Assembly: GCF_023898315.1 (NCBI RefSeq) | Contig: NC_064622.1 | Span: 353,505,234-353,569,233, forward strand | Reading direction: 5' to 3' | Origin: Schistocerca nitens | Taxonomy: Eukaryota; Arthropoda; Insecta; Orthoptera; Acrididae | Length of the DNA: 64,000 nucleotides | The notes under the pieces: model-generated | Databases searched by the model: none | The model's input: only the letters and a program-made list of their open reading frames with translations | What the model was told of the DNA's origin: nothing | Shown: positions 42,921 to 53,785 of the stretch, piece by piece | Layout: every line of letters starts with the position of its first letter | Numbering within the stretch: the first letter of the stretch is position 1 | Position numbers and translations under genes: made by a program

Positions 42921-43150
42921 ATATATATTTTATTGCTATTATCATTAAAATATTAGGCATCTCAGCCGTTAAAGATTATTGGGGTAAGAGAGCGGGAGAG
43001 ACTGTAACAAACTATGATTCCCTCACCTGCCCTCCACAAGATCCGAACCCCGCATCTGTGCCTGCCCTTGTACGAGTGACGCTAGGTCACAGCACGCCGT
43101 CTGCCTACTACAAACTGTGACGAGGCTTGCGGAGTATAGACGCAGATCTA

Positions 43151-44536
43151 CACTACTGACCATTAAAATTGCTACACCGCGAAGATGATGTGCTACAGAC
43201 GCGAAATTTAACCGACAGGAAGAAGATGCTGTGATATCCAAATGATTAGCTTTTGAGAGCATTCACACATGGTTGGTGCCGGTGGCGACACCTACAACGT
43301 GCTGGCATGAGGAAAGCTTCCAACCGATTTCTCATACACAAACAGCATTTGACCGGCGCTGCCTGGTGAAACGTTGTTGTGATGCCTCGTGTAAGGAGGA
43401 GAAATGCGTACCATCACGTTTCCGACTTTGATAAAGGTCGGATTGTAGCCTATCGCTATTGCAGTTTATCTTATCGCGACATTGCTGCTTGCGTTGGTCG
43501 AGATCCAATGACTGTTAGCAGAATATGGAATCAGTGGGTTCAGGAGGGAATACGGAACGCCGTGTTGGATCCCAACGGCCTCGTATCACTAGCAGTCGAG
43601 ATGACAGGCATCTTATCCGCATGGCTGTAACGGATCGTGCAGCCACGTCTCGATCCCCGAGTCAACAGATGGGGACGTTTGCAAGACAGCAACCATCTGC
43701 ACCAACAGTTCGACGACGTTTGCAGCATCATGGACTATCAGCTCGGAGATCATGGCTGCGGTTACCCTTGACGCTGCATCACAGACAGGAGCGCCTGCGA
43801 TGGTATACTCAACGACGAACCTGGGTGCACGAATGGCGAAACGTCATTTTTTCGGATGAATCCAGGTTCTGTTTACAGCATCATGATGGTCGCATCCGTG
43901 TTTGGCGACATCGCGATGAACGCACATTGGAAGCGTGTATTCCTCTTCGCCATACTGGCGTATCACCCGGCGTGATGGTATGGGGTGCCATCGGTTACAC
44001 GTCTCGACCACCTCTTGTTCACACTGACAGCACTTTGAACAGTGGACGTTACATTTCAGGTGTGATACGACCCGTGGCTCTACCCTTCGATCGCTGCGAA
44101 ACCGTACATTTCAGCAGAATAATGCACGACCGCATGTTGCAGGTCCTGTACGGGCCTTTCTGGATACAGACAATGTTCGACTGCTGCCCTGGCCAGCATA
44201 TTCTCCAGATCTCTCACCAATTGAAAACGTCTAGTCAATGGTAGCCGAGCAACTGGCTCGTCACAATACGCCAGTCACTACTCTTGATGAACTGTGGTAT
44301 CGTGTTGAAGCTGCATGGGTGACTGTACCTGTATACACCATCCAAGCTCTGTTTGACTCAATGCCCAGGCGTATCAAGGCCAGCGGTGGTTGTTCCGGGT
44401 ACTGATTTCTCAGTATCTATGCACCCAAATCGCGTGAAAATGTAATCGTATGTCCTAGTATAATATAGTTCTCCAATGAATACCCGTTTATCATCTGCAT
44501 TTCTTCTTGGTGTAGCAATTTTAATGGCCAGTAGTG
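43151..44536 (+). mobile_element. Tc1-like transposon, family T1, second copy
   Basis: Both terminal repeats (CACTACTGACCATTAAAATT and reverse complement) and TA duplications (43149-43150, 44537-44538) are present. The plus-strand transposase starts MPRVRRRNAYHHVSDFDKG (43381). One frameshift near 43553 leads into a long frame holding NVIFSDESRFCLQHHDGRI with the first catalytic Asp and TGVSPGVMVWGAIGYTSR. A second frameshift near 44095 precedes FQQNNARPH (Asp to Asn) and SPDLSPIENV with the final Glu. It is better preserved than the sister copy at 11410-12837. Confidence 0.94.
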
Positions 44537-44991
44537 TAGATGTGGACGTGACGACCTTGCCCAGTCCTACGTAGAACACCGGTGTGAGGCCGGGCTTAGG
44601 TTGCCCTCGGCCTGCAGGAAGCGGCAACCTGTCACGCAACCTCGCCCCGCGACCCCAACCAGCTACCGGAATTAGGGCGCGGCGCCTCTGCCGTAGCAAC
44701 CAGCCGGAGGACATCCCAGGGTGACAGCGTGACAGGGTTAGCAACTGCCAGTGGCAGGCGACTAGTTCCTTCTTCCCGCTATCGCAGAGTTTACTTCGTG
44801 GGTTCGCTGTGTCGTGGATTCGATACGTTGGTTGTAAGCGCTGCGGAAGATGACGGTGGCACGATGAACAGCATATTCAATTCCATCAAAGTGCTAGAAA
44901 TAACGATAACTGCCCTGCAAAAGGCGGGGAACTGGAAGAAACGTTTGGTCACGACGAGATGCTCTCGCTTTTTTTTTCTTTCTTTTTTGTC
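44537..44991. other. No gene recognised; partly GC-rich
   Basis: GC-rich at 44560-44720. The frame 44358-44744 on the minus strand runs out of the Tc1 end and has no domain. A T-rich run near 44970-44990 borders the next LINE. Confidence 0.4.
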
Positions 44992-45960
44992 ATCAGTCCT
45001 GTAACTGGTTTGATGCGACCCGAAACGAACTCATCTCCTGTGCCAATCCTTTCATCTTAGAGTAGCACTTCACTCAGCCTCGTGATGCAAATTGAGAAGC
45101 TACTCGACCGAATCGTAGCGGCTCCGATCAAAGAAAACTATCGTAACGACCTGGAGAGCGGTGTGCTGACCACACGCATCCTCAAATGAGGATGACACGG
45201 CGGTCGGATGGTCCCGATGGGCCACTTGTGGCCTGAAGACGGAGTGCTTTAGAGTAACACTTGCAGGCTACGTCCTGGATGTATTCCAGTCCCGACCTCC
45301 CTCTACGGTTTTTATACTCTACACATCCCTCTTGTACGATGGAAGTTATTCCTTGATGTTTTAACACATGTCCTATCATCCTGTCCCTTCTTCTTGTCAG
45401 TGTTTTCCATATATTCCTTCCCTCTCCGATCAGGCCGATAACCTCCCCATTCCCTACTTTATCAGTCCACGTAATTTCCTACGTTCTCCTGTATCACCAC
45501 ATCTCACTCGCTTCGATTCTGTTCTGTTCCATGTCTCATTGACCTACAATTCTGTACTTCGAACGTACATTTTCAGAAATTTCTTCCTCAGATTAAGACC
45601 TATGTTTGATATCAGTTGACGTCTCTTGGCCAGGAATGCCCTTTTTACCAATGCTAGTCTGCTTTTTAACCATCCTTGCTCTATCTGTCATGGGTTATCT
45701 TGTTGCCTAGGTAGCAAATTTCCTTCATTTCCCCTACCTCGTGATCACCAGTTCTATGTTAAGTTTCTTGTTGCTCTCATTACTTTCGACTTTCTTCAAT
45801 TTACTCTCAGTCAATACTCTGTACTCAGTAGACTGTTCATTCCCTTCAACAGATCCTGTAATTCTTCTTCACTTTCACTAACGATAGCAATGTCATCAGC
45901 GAATTTTCATATTGCAATTCTTTCACTTTGAATTTCAATCAGTCTACAATACAACAAAGA
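44992..45960 (-). pseudogene. RTE-like LINE 3' part, decayed, with nested SINE
   Basis: The minus strand gives MIGHVLKHQGITSIVQEGC and KNRRGRSGLEYIQ (45379-45270), the C-terminal region of the same LINE type as 37682-38750. Upstream segments (45400-45950) are recognisable by order only. The 3' terminal CAAACCAGTTACAGGACTGA (45014 to 44995) matches the LINE end. A SINE-like element splits it at 45071-45250. Confidence 0.65.
45071..45250 (-). mobile_element. SINE-like element, family E, with 12 bp TSD
   Basis: Direct repeats AGAGTAGCACTT (45059-45070) and AGAGTAACACTT (45251-45262) flank it with one mismatch. On the minus strand it begins with CCGTCTTCAGGCCACAAG, then GGCCCATCGGGACCATCC and ends near GCATCACGAGGCTGAGTG. 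It has no tRNA-like boxes that I can see. An interspersed family of this start is, as far as I recall, common in insects. Confidence 0.75.
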
Positions 45961-47872
45961 CGGATTACAGAGGTTGATACAGTGCATATTCTGCGTAAAC
46001 CCCAAATACCATCAAAAATGTGGTACGTTGGACATCTAATCCCTTGTTAGAAAATAAAGCTAAGGAAATAATGGCTGCAATAGGTTCGTATATCTGGAGG
46101 TGTGAAATCTTGAGGGAACGGATAAACGTTACAACCCTCCCGCCAGAAAAGAGGCTTTGGGCTAATAGATTTCTTCTTCTTCTTCTTCTTCTTCTTCTTC
46201 ACTTCAAGGAGCATGCTTGCAGCCTATTTCGTCTTCACAAAGCCACCTTTTCCTTGGTTTGCTGTATCTCTCTTCCTTACAGGTCCACACACTAATCTTC
46301 ATGTCACCATTCTTTCAATATGGTTCTTCCATTCCGTTATCTCGTTTTCTGTTCTTTCAGTCATGCAGAATTTATTTAATTCTTGTTTCAAAATTCTTTG
46401 TTTAATCTCTCAGAGCAATCTGGAAATATTTTACGAAGAGCTGTATCAATGAAGTACAATGCTTCATTTGCTTTAAAATATTTTAAAAGGGGGTGGGGGA
46501 GCCACAAAAAAACTTGGGACATCCTATAAGGAGGAAACTGAATAGTTTACGATAAAAATAGAAAGTAGCTGATCTACTGCTTTTGTCTACTTAATATGCG
46601 TTTATCTACTTGTAACACTTGAAAACGGACAAATTAACATGAAAAAAGAGAGTTCTTCAATCTCAGTTTTCACCCTTTAGCACTGACTATTCGTAATTCC
46701 CAAATAATGGAATGACCCTTGATTGGACCATAATTTTTTTAGCAGTGTTTCAGAAATTTGAATTAGTGCTAAGACACTGGTGATTTTTTTTTTTTTTTTA
46801 GTATTCAACCATGTATCACATTTCGAGAAAAGCAGCGAGCGAGGGACGGAGTTATCTTTTATTTGATTATTTAATATTTTGATTCTATGTATATTGAAAC
46901 GAATAAAAGAGCAGAAAACGGCTTTCAGAAACCGGCTATTTTGAGGGATTTTAAACACCAGGTCAAACTAGCGTAAAAAGAATCACGATATAACCGAAAA
47001 ACGGTTGTTTCAGCAATAACAGCCATCCCTACGTGCCAGCCATTCTGAATGGGTTATGACGAAATATTTGATGACCGTGTATGTCCCTTTTAGCGCCACG
47101 TCTAAGATCTCAAAGAAATATGATGAATATTTCATCAAATTTCTTTCTTTGAGAGAGCAATCCCAGCCTAAGGCAGAGAGATTCCCTGGTAGAGGGTACT
47201 TTACTAACGGACTTGGATGCAAGCATTCAGCTACAGTTAGCTCACACAGTACTTTGGTTCTGAGGACTATGAGAGACTCACAGGCTGTAGACGCTGGCCC
47301 ACGAGCAGCTCTGGCCACAACCGCAAACCCACAACCTCCACGCAGCGGAAATGGCAGCCGCCTCGTACACGCAGTCAGCTGCACCACCAGCGCACCCATC
47401 AACTCTACCAACACCACAGACTCCCGCCAAACTATGCCTGCCAATCGGGGCTGTACGAGTTTGAAAACTGTACACCTCTAGGCTCAACCTGTGGTGAGTA
47501 TCGAACCAGGGGAAATTTTCTATTAGACCAGTTTTCGAATTAAAAGTCTATGCAACTTCCTTGTCTCAATTTATTATCGTGTCAGAAATAAAAAGCATAT
47601 AATCAACAAAAAGAAATCGGTCGCTGACATCAGTTTATACATTGGCTGAGCAGAAATTTGCCACGTCAAATGCATTCAGCGACGTCCTCGTCGGATCTCT
47701 CGTGGTGCATGCGCGTGGAAATACAGAACACTGTAATAGATGATTGTTGGTCTGTACGGTACCACTCTTGCAGAAATCTGACTAAACAACAAGGCGCAAC
47801 TTCTGCAGGTTAAGCGAGTGGATGCTCCTGAACTCCGTGACTCTTCCTTTAAAGAGTGTAGAAAAATTTCCG
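45961..47872. other. No gene recognised; simple repeat
   Basis: It contains a (TTC)n run at 46171-46200 and homopolymer T near 46786-46799. Overlapping frames of about 140 codons on both strands at 47010-47481 lack known motifs. Confidence 0.4.
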
Positions 47873-47939
47873 CCACCTGTCACAATAATAGATTATTTAT
47901 TCGTCACACGACAGGTTTCGGGCTTGTGCACATCCTCAG

Positions 47940-49770
47940 GTGTTTATACGTTCATGTACATGTACATCTTCATCCACACTCCGCAAGACACCTGACGGTG
48001 TGTGGCGGAGGGTACCTTGGGTACCTCTATCGCTTCTCCCTTCTATTCCAGTCTCGTATTGTTCGTGGAAAGAAAGATTGTCGGTATGCCTCTGTGTGGG
48101 CTCCAATCTCTCTGATTTTATTCTCATGGTCTCTTCGCGAGATATACGTAGGATGGAGTGATATACTGCTTGACTCCTCGGCGAAGGTATGTTCTCGAAA
48201 CTTCAACAAAAGCCCGTACCGAGCTACTAAGCGTCTCTCCTGCAGTGTCTTCCACTGGAGTTTATCATCTCCGTAACGCTTTCGCGATTACTAAATGATC
48301 CTGTAACGAAGCGCGCTGCTCTCCGTTGGATCTTCTCTCTCTCTTCTATCAATCCTATCTGGTACGGATCCCACACTGGTGAGCAATATTCAAGCAGTGG
48401 GCGAACAAGTGTACTGTAACCTACTTCCTTTGTATTCGGATTGCATTTCCTTAGGATTCTTCCAATGAATCTGTCTGGCATCTGCTTTACCGACGATCAT
48501 CTTTATATGGTCATTCCATTTTAAATCACTCCTAATGCCTACTCCCACATAATTTACGGAATTAACTGCTTCCAGTTGCTGACCTGCTATATTGTAGCTA
48601 AATGATAAAGGATCTTTCTTTCTATGTATTCGCAGCACATTACACTTGTCTACATTGAGATTCAATTGCCATTCCCTGCACCATGCGTCAATTCGCTGCA
48701 GATCCTCCCGCATTTCAGTACAATTTACCATTGTTACAAGCTCTCGACATACATCATCCGCAAAAAGCCTCAGTGAACTTCCGATGTTATCCACAAGGTC
48801 ATTTACGTATATTGAGAATAGCAACGGTCCTACGACACTCCCCTGCGGCACACCTGAAATCATTCTTACTTCGGAAGACTTCTCTCCATTGAGAATGACA
48901 AGGTGCGTTCTGTTATCTAGGAACTCTTCAATCCAGTCACACAATTGGTCTGATAGTCCATATGCTCTTACTTTGTTCATTGAACGACTGTGGGGAACTG
49001 TATCGAACGCCTTGCGGAAGTCAATAAACACGGCATCTACCTGTGAACCCGTGTCTATGGCCCTCTGAGTCTCGTGGACGAATAGCGCGAGCTCGGTTTC
49101 ACACGATCGCCTTTTTCGAAACCCATGCTGATTCCTACAGAGTAGATTTCTAGTCTCCAGAAAAGTCATTATACTCGAATAACATACGTGTTCCAAAATT
49201 CTAGCCGGCCACGGTGGCCGTGCGGTTCTAGGCGCTCCAGTCCGGAGCCGCGCTGCTGCTACGGTCGCAGGTTCGAATCCTGCCTCGGGCATGGGTGTGT
49301 GTGATGTTCTTAGGTTAGTTAGGTTTAAGTAGTTCTAAGTTATAGGGGACTGATAACCACAGCAGTTGAGTCCCATAGTGCTCAGAGCCATTTGAACCAA
49401 CCAAAATTCTACAGCTGATCGACGTTTGAGATATAGGTCTATGGTTTTGCTCATCTGTTCGACGTCCCTTCTTGAAAGCGGGGATGACCTGTGCCCTTTT
49501 CCAATCCTTTGGAACGCTACGGTCTTCTAGAGACCTACGGTACACCGCTGCAAGAAGGGGGGCAAGTTCCTTCGAGTACTCTGTGTAAAATCGAACTGGT
49601 ATCCCATCAGGTCCAGCGGCCTTTCCTCTTTTGAGCGATTTTAATTGTTTCTCTATCCCTCTGTCGTCTATTTCGATATCTACCATTTTGTCATCTGTAC
49701 GACAATCTAGAGAAGGAACTACAGTGCAGTCTTCCTCTGTGAAACAGCTTTGGGAAAAGACATGTTCATA
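47940..49770 (-). pseudogene. CR1-like LINE, 5' truncated, split by a SINE
   Basis: The minus strand codes RT: LKSLKRGKAAGPDGIPVRFY (near 49640) and PKDWKRAQVIPAFKKG (near 49500). After the SINE come QHGFRKRRSCETELALFVHE, VFIDFRKAFDTVPH (near 49020), ISGVPQGSVVGPLLFSIYVN (near 48850) and LFADD (near 48760). A thumb domain with NYVGVGIRSDLKWNDHIK follows. A frameshift near 48470 leads to STLVRPLLEYCSPVWDPYQ, and the C-terminal end is SFFPRTIRDWN (near 48050). The catalytic residues remain but frameshifts and the SINE inactivate it. The 3' end is near the short ATGTACATGTACAT repeat at 47955. Confidence 0.9.
49204..49400 (+). mobile_element. tRNA-derived SINE, family A, with 11 bp TSD
   Basis: A full-length plus-strand copy. 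Perfect repeats CCAAAATTCTA lie at 49193-49203 and 49401-49411, inside the LINE RT gene just before its QHGFRKR block. It has no T tail, since the TSD follows directly. Confidence 0.95.
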
Positions 49771-50260
49771 TTGCTGGAGATCACAGTATAAATACAAAAA
49801 TATTCTTTGCTGGTGATTAAACAGATACAAGTGGAACAATCGTAGGTGGCAAGGCAGCATTTGTCGAAAATATATCTGTACTTACATAAAGATGAAGCAT
49901 CACTATTATAATTACGCTGTCTTGCATCTCGTGATACTGGAGCGTAGCCTGTGGAGAGCCTTCCGTGTTGTCCACTTCTCTGAATGACCAGAAGGAACTC
50001 TTCCTTCGGAACCATCCGTTTCTCAAAATGTCGACATTTCAACCGCAACTCTGCGATCGCTGTTTGCTGCGGTGCTCCTGTAAGAGCTTCACTAGTTGCC
50101 AGGAAGTTCTGATTTCAGCCGAGGATGTGCTGGCTGACTGCCATGTAAAGCATGGGCTCCCGTGGACGTAGTCTTGCTTTTCTCGCATCTAACAGTTATC
50201 TCGCGTCAATTCAGGAGGAGCTAGCCCAGCGAGACAGTGGAGTTTACCTGCACGTGTAGA
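49771..50260. other. No recognisable feature
   Basis: I see no supported gene or repeat. Confidence 0.45.
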
Positions 50261-50270
50261 TCTTTAACGA

Positions 50271-50470
50271 AATGGTTCAAATGGCTCTGAGCACTATGGG
50301 ACTCAACTTCTGAGGTCATCAGTCCCCTAGAACTTAGTACTACTTAAACCTAACCAACCTAAGGACACCACACACATCCATGCCCGAGGCAGGATTCGAA
50401 CCTGCGACCGTAGCCGTCGCGCGGTTCGAGACTGTTGCGCCTAGAACCGCTCGGTCACTCCGGCCGGCGG
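50271..50470 (-). mobile_element. tRNA-derived SINE, family A, with short TSD
   Basis: A full-length minus-strand copy, close to consensus. TCTTTAAC at 50261-50268 recurs at 50471-50478. Confidence 0.94.
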
Positions 50471-50798
50471 TCTTTAACAACCCGTGATAATGCGACAGGT
50501 CTCATTAAGCGCTACATCTATTTTTCTGGTATTGCTGCACGTGTTGTTGTATCCGGACAGCGCGGAACAACAAATACTGGAGGCGAGAGTAGAAAAAAAC
50601 GGTGAATCCAAACACTCCGCGAGACTGCAGCCTAACTTCGCACTGCCCTCCGTGGCGGGGCGTGCGTTAACTACTCCGGGCGCCCAGGAGTAAACAGACC
50701 GGCGGTGACCACGCGGTGGCGTGTATGGCCCGTAGTCGGTAGGTTGCTGTTTACCGTATGTACGCCGGCTGTCGTTGCTGGGGTTACAGTGGCAGCGG

Positions 50799-51040
50799 CT
50801 TAAGCCGTCGGCACACGGACCGTGCTGTCGAACGTTAACGTTGAGCGTACCAAGTTCAACGCGCTGCTGAAAGCTCAGGAACGATGCGACTTGTGCATAC
50901 GGTACGTGGGCCCCAACGTGGTATACGCGATCGCAACGCACTCCAGCGGCAGTTGAGGGATATTTCTAGTTCGTAAATCACTCTGTTTACTCAACGCGCG
51001 CGTAAAATTCCCACGTTAGCTCTATTAAAACGCACGTTTT
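50799..51040 (+). repeat. Dispersed repeat, family R1, copy 2
   Basis: It starts with AAGCCGTCGGCACACGGACC and shares ordered blocks with 1-240, and its first 40 bp with 53785-53745 in inverse orientation. It ends near ACGTTAGCTC. No coding potential is seen. The class is unknown. Confidence 0.6.
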
Positions 51041-51385
51041 CTCCATTGTCCATGAAAAGGAAAGTACCATGTCCAATCAATAAGGACACAGGCTTATGAA
51101 AGTTCCATTACAAACAGTGCGGTACAAATTTGGAATCCTTCTCCGCATAAGATAAACATTATTTCATCATTCCCACATTTTAGTACAACCCCAAGGTCAG
51201 TCTTCCTTAATCATTGTTCCTACCCAGTAGCAGAATCTTTGCAACATGTGAATTACGAAGCGTAAAAGAATAAGGAGCAAAATATCTTTATAGTCTACAA
51301 GTAGCGCAAGCTCTCTTGTACATTAAGCCAATCGAACAAGGTAACCCCTCAAAAAAAGGTGAACTTATATTTATATAACATCAAA
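51041..51385. other. No recognisable feature
   Basis: AT-rich spacer before the T3 transposon. Confidence 0.45.
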
Positions 51386-51387
51386 TA

Positions 51388-52809
51388 CACTCCTGGAAAT
51401 TGAAATAAGAACACCGTGAATTCATTGTCCCAGGAAGGGGAAACTTTATTGACACATTCCTGGGGTCAGATACATCATATGATCACACTGACAGAACCAC
51501 AGGCACATAGACACAGGCAACAGAGCATGCACAATGTCGGCACTTGTACAGTGTATATCCACCTTTCGCAGCAATGCAGGCTGCTATTCTCCCATGGAGA
51601 CGATCGTAGAGATGCTGGATGTAGTCCTGTGGAACGGCTTGCCATGCCATTTCCACCTGGCGCCTCAATTGGACCAGCGTTCGTGCTGGACGTGCAGACC
51701 GCGTGAGACGACGCTTCATCCAGTCCCAAACATGCTCAATGGGGGACAGATCCGGAGATCTTGCTGGCCAGGGTAGTTGACTTACACCTTCTAGAGCACG
51801 TTGGGTGGCACGGGATACATGCGGACGTGCATTGTCCTGTTGGAACAGCAAGTTCCCTTGCCGGTCTAGGAATGGTAGAACGATGGGTTCGATGACGGTT
51901 TGGATGTACCGTGCACTATTCAGTGTCTCCCCGACGATCACCAGTGGTGTACGGCCAGTGTAGGAGATCGCTCCCCACACCATGATGCCGGGTGTTGGCC
52001 CTGTGTGCCTCGATCGTATGCAGTCCTGATTGTGGCGCTCACCTGCACGGCGCCAAACACGCATACGACCATCATTGGCACCAAGGCAGAAGCGACTCTC
52101 ATCGCTGAAGACGACACGTCTCCATTCGTCCCTCCATTCACGCCTGTCGCGACACCACTGGAGGCGGGCTGCACGATGTTGGGGCGTGAGCGGAAGACGG
52201 CCTAACGGTGTGCGGGACCGTAGCCCAGCTTCATGGAGACGGTTGCGAATGGTCCTCGCCGATACCCCAGGAGCAACAGTGTCCCTAATTTGCTGGGAAG
52301 TGGCGGTGCGGTCCCCTACGGCACTGCGTAGGATCCTACGGTCTTGGCGTGCATCCGTGCGTCGCTGCGGTCCGGTCCCAGGTCGACGGGCACGTGCACC
52401 TTCCGCCGACCACTGGCGACAACATCGATGTACTGTGGAGACCTCACGCCCCACGTGTTGAGCAATTCGGCGGTACGTCCACCCGGCCTCCCGCATGCCC
52501 ACTATACGCCCTCGCTCAAAGTCCGTCAACTGCACATACGGTTCACGTCCACGCTGTCGCGGCATGCTACCAGTGTTAAAGACTGCGATGGAGCTCCGTA
52601 TACCACGGCAAACTGGCTGACACTGACGGCGGCGGTGCACAAATGCTGCGCAGCTAGCGCCATTCGACGGCCAACACCGCGGTTCCTGGTGTGTCCGCTG
52701 TGCCGTGCGTGTGATCATTGCTTGTACAGCCCTCTCGCAGTGTCCGGAGCAAGTATGGTGGGTCTGACACACCGGTGTCAATGTGTTCTTTTTTCCATTT
52801 CCAGGAGTG
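51388..52809 (-). mobile_element. Tc1-type transposon, family T3, copy 2, complete
   Basis: A complete 1422 bp element between TA duplications (51386-51387 and 52810-52811). The terminal repeats begin CACTCCTGGAAATTG and CACTCCTGGAAATGG. This copy keeps the left subterminal block that copy 1 (20598-21977) lost. An intact transposase is encoded on the minus strand. It is the best candidate for an autonomous transposon in the window. Confidence 0.97.
51483..52565 (-). CDS. Tc1-type transposase, intact, DD32E-like spacing
   Basis: 360 residues from the ATG at 52565 (MPRQRGREPY). It is 17 residues longer than copy 1, because copy 1 has a stop after GGYTLY where this copy continues KCRHCACSV to a stop near the left terminal repeat. 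The N-terminal HTH (LTDFERGRIVGM), FSDESRF, FQQDNARPH and SPIEHVWD are all present, with 32 residues between the second Asp and the Glu. Only a few substitutions distinguish it from copy 1 (for example Glu-Gly against Gly-Glu in the VIVxxTLNS loop). It is likely functional, by inference from intact motifs and frame. Confidence 0.94.
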   Translation of the reverse strand: MPRQRGREPYVQLTDFERGRIVGMREAGWTYRRIAQHVGREVSTVHRCCRQWSAEGARARRPGTGPQRRTDARQDRRILRSAVGDRTATSQQIRDTVAPGVSARTIRNRLHEAGLRSRTPLGRLPLTPQHRAARLQWCRDRREWRDEWRRVVFSDESRFCLGANDGRMRVWRRAGERHNQDCIRSRHTGPTPGIMVWGAISYTGRTPLVIVGETLNSARYIQTVIEPIVLPFLDRQGNLLFQQDNARPHVSRATQRALEGVSQLPWPARSPDLSPIEHVWDWMKRRLTRSARPARTLVQLRRQVEMAWQAVPQDYIQHLYDRLHGRIAACIAAKGGYTLYKCRHCACSVACVYVPVVLSV

Positions 52810-53059
52810 TATTATAGTATATACTTATATGAAACTAATAATAAAGTATCGGAACCCAATAAAAACGCGAATGTTAGGAAATAAAATTTAGTAGTGTCAA
52901 GACGAGAACCACCGCCCCAACCAACAAGCAATACAAGACAATGACGCTACTCGTTCCGGTTTTTTTTATTTTACTCGTTTTGTTCGATATTGTTCGTTGT
53001 GTTTGGTCTGGGCGGACGTCACAAGACATCCGTTGAAATTGATCGTCGGTTCCTTGACT

Positions 53060-53222
53060 CAGTTTTTTTTTTTTTTTTTTATTACAGAGAGCACGCAGCC
53101 CTCTGACCGAACACGCTGAGCTACCGTGCCGGCAAAATAACGAAAGTAAATGTCTCACACAAGGGAAGACTTGAACCAAGGACCTCTCGTTCCGCAGTTG
53201 CTCACGCTAACCACGGGACCAA
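53060..53222 (-). mobile_element. Compound SINE with two tRNA-like modules
   Basis: On the minus strand the first module has box A TGGTTAGCGTGAGC and box B GGTTCAAGTC. About 50 bp later a second module begins GCCGGCACGGTAGCTCAGCG (box A-like TAGCTCAGCGTG). It ends CTCTGTAATAAAA with a long A tract (T run at 53062-53080 on the plus strand). The second module lacks a good box B. It may be two SINEs joined, or one dimeric family. Confidence 0.75.
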
Positions 53223-53519
53223 AATTACGTTAAACCAGCAACAGACCAAATGCAGGCAATCATAGTATCTTACCCCTTGCAGAATACCTTATCGTAGATA
53301 TGTTACTAATTAAAATTTAATTATAACAAATTTAACCAAGAATAATGCGTTTTGGGTGGATCTTCAGTGTGTCGCTGTCTTCAAATAGCCTACTCTCATA
53401 ATACGCAAGTTGGAATCATTCTTTTGCCACGAATATCATGTTTCTCATTATTTTATTGGAACGAATCGCAGAGTCAACAACGGTTTTTCCAGTGATTCTC
53501 TTTTCTAGTACTCAGAAAC

Positions 53520-53785
53520 GGCATATATACATATAAGCTTGAAATGAATGCCAATATGGCGCCTCACAAACTGCGTACCAAAGAGAGACGGCGTGCGTGT
53601 GACGTAGGTGGCGTTGTGGCATCTCATTGGTCAACGCTCAGACGCACGCTCAGAATATCCGACTTACCAGATATTGCTCTGCACGTTGGGAAAGACTCCC
53701 GAACGTGCTATTCCACGCTATGGAGTCAGAAACGCGGCACGCTCAACGTTCGGATGCACGGTCCGCGTGCTGACGGCTTTAGGTT
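53520..53785 (-). repeat. Dispersed repeat, family R1, copy 3 (inverted)
   Basis: On the minus strand it starts AAAGCCGTCAGCACGCGGAC and continues CGTGCATCCGAACGTTGAGC, matching the beginning of copy 2. The rest differs from copies 1 and 2, so it may be a subfamily or a chimaera. Confidence 0.55.

Noticed and set aside
45182..45379. Single 65-codon protein on the minus strand
   Set aside because: It is a chimaera: the first part is LINE C-terminus and the rest is read into the nested SINE-like element.
47875..47916. Hairpin ACCTGTC/GACAGGT as a terminator or structured RNA
   Set aside because: The stem is only seven pairs with a 28-base loop, expected by chance in a window this long.
48646..49068. 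140-codon plus-strand frame
   Set aside because: It is antisense to the reverse-transcriptase region of the CR1-like LINE.
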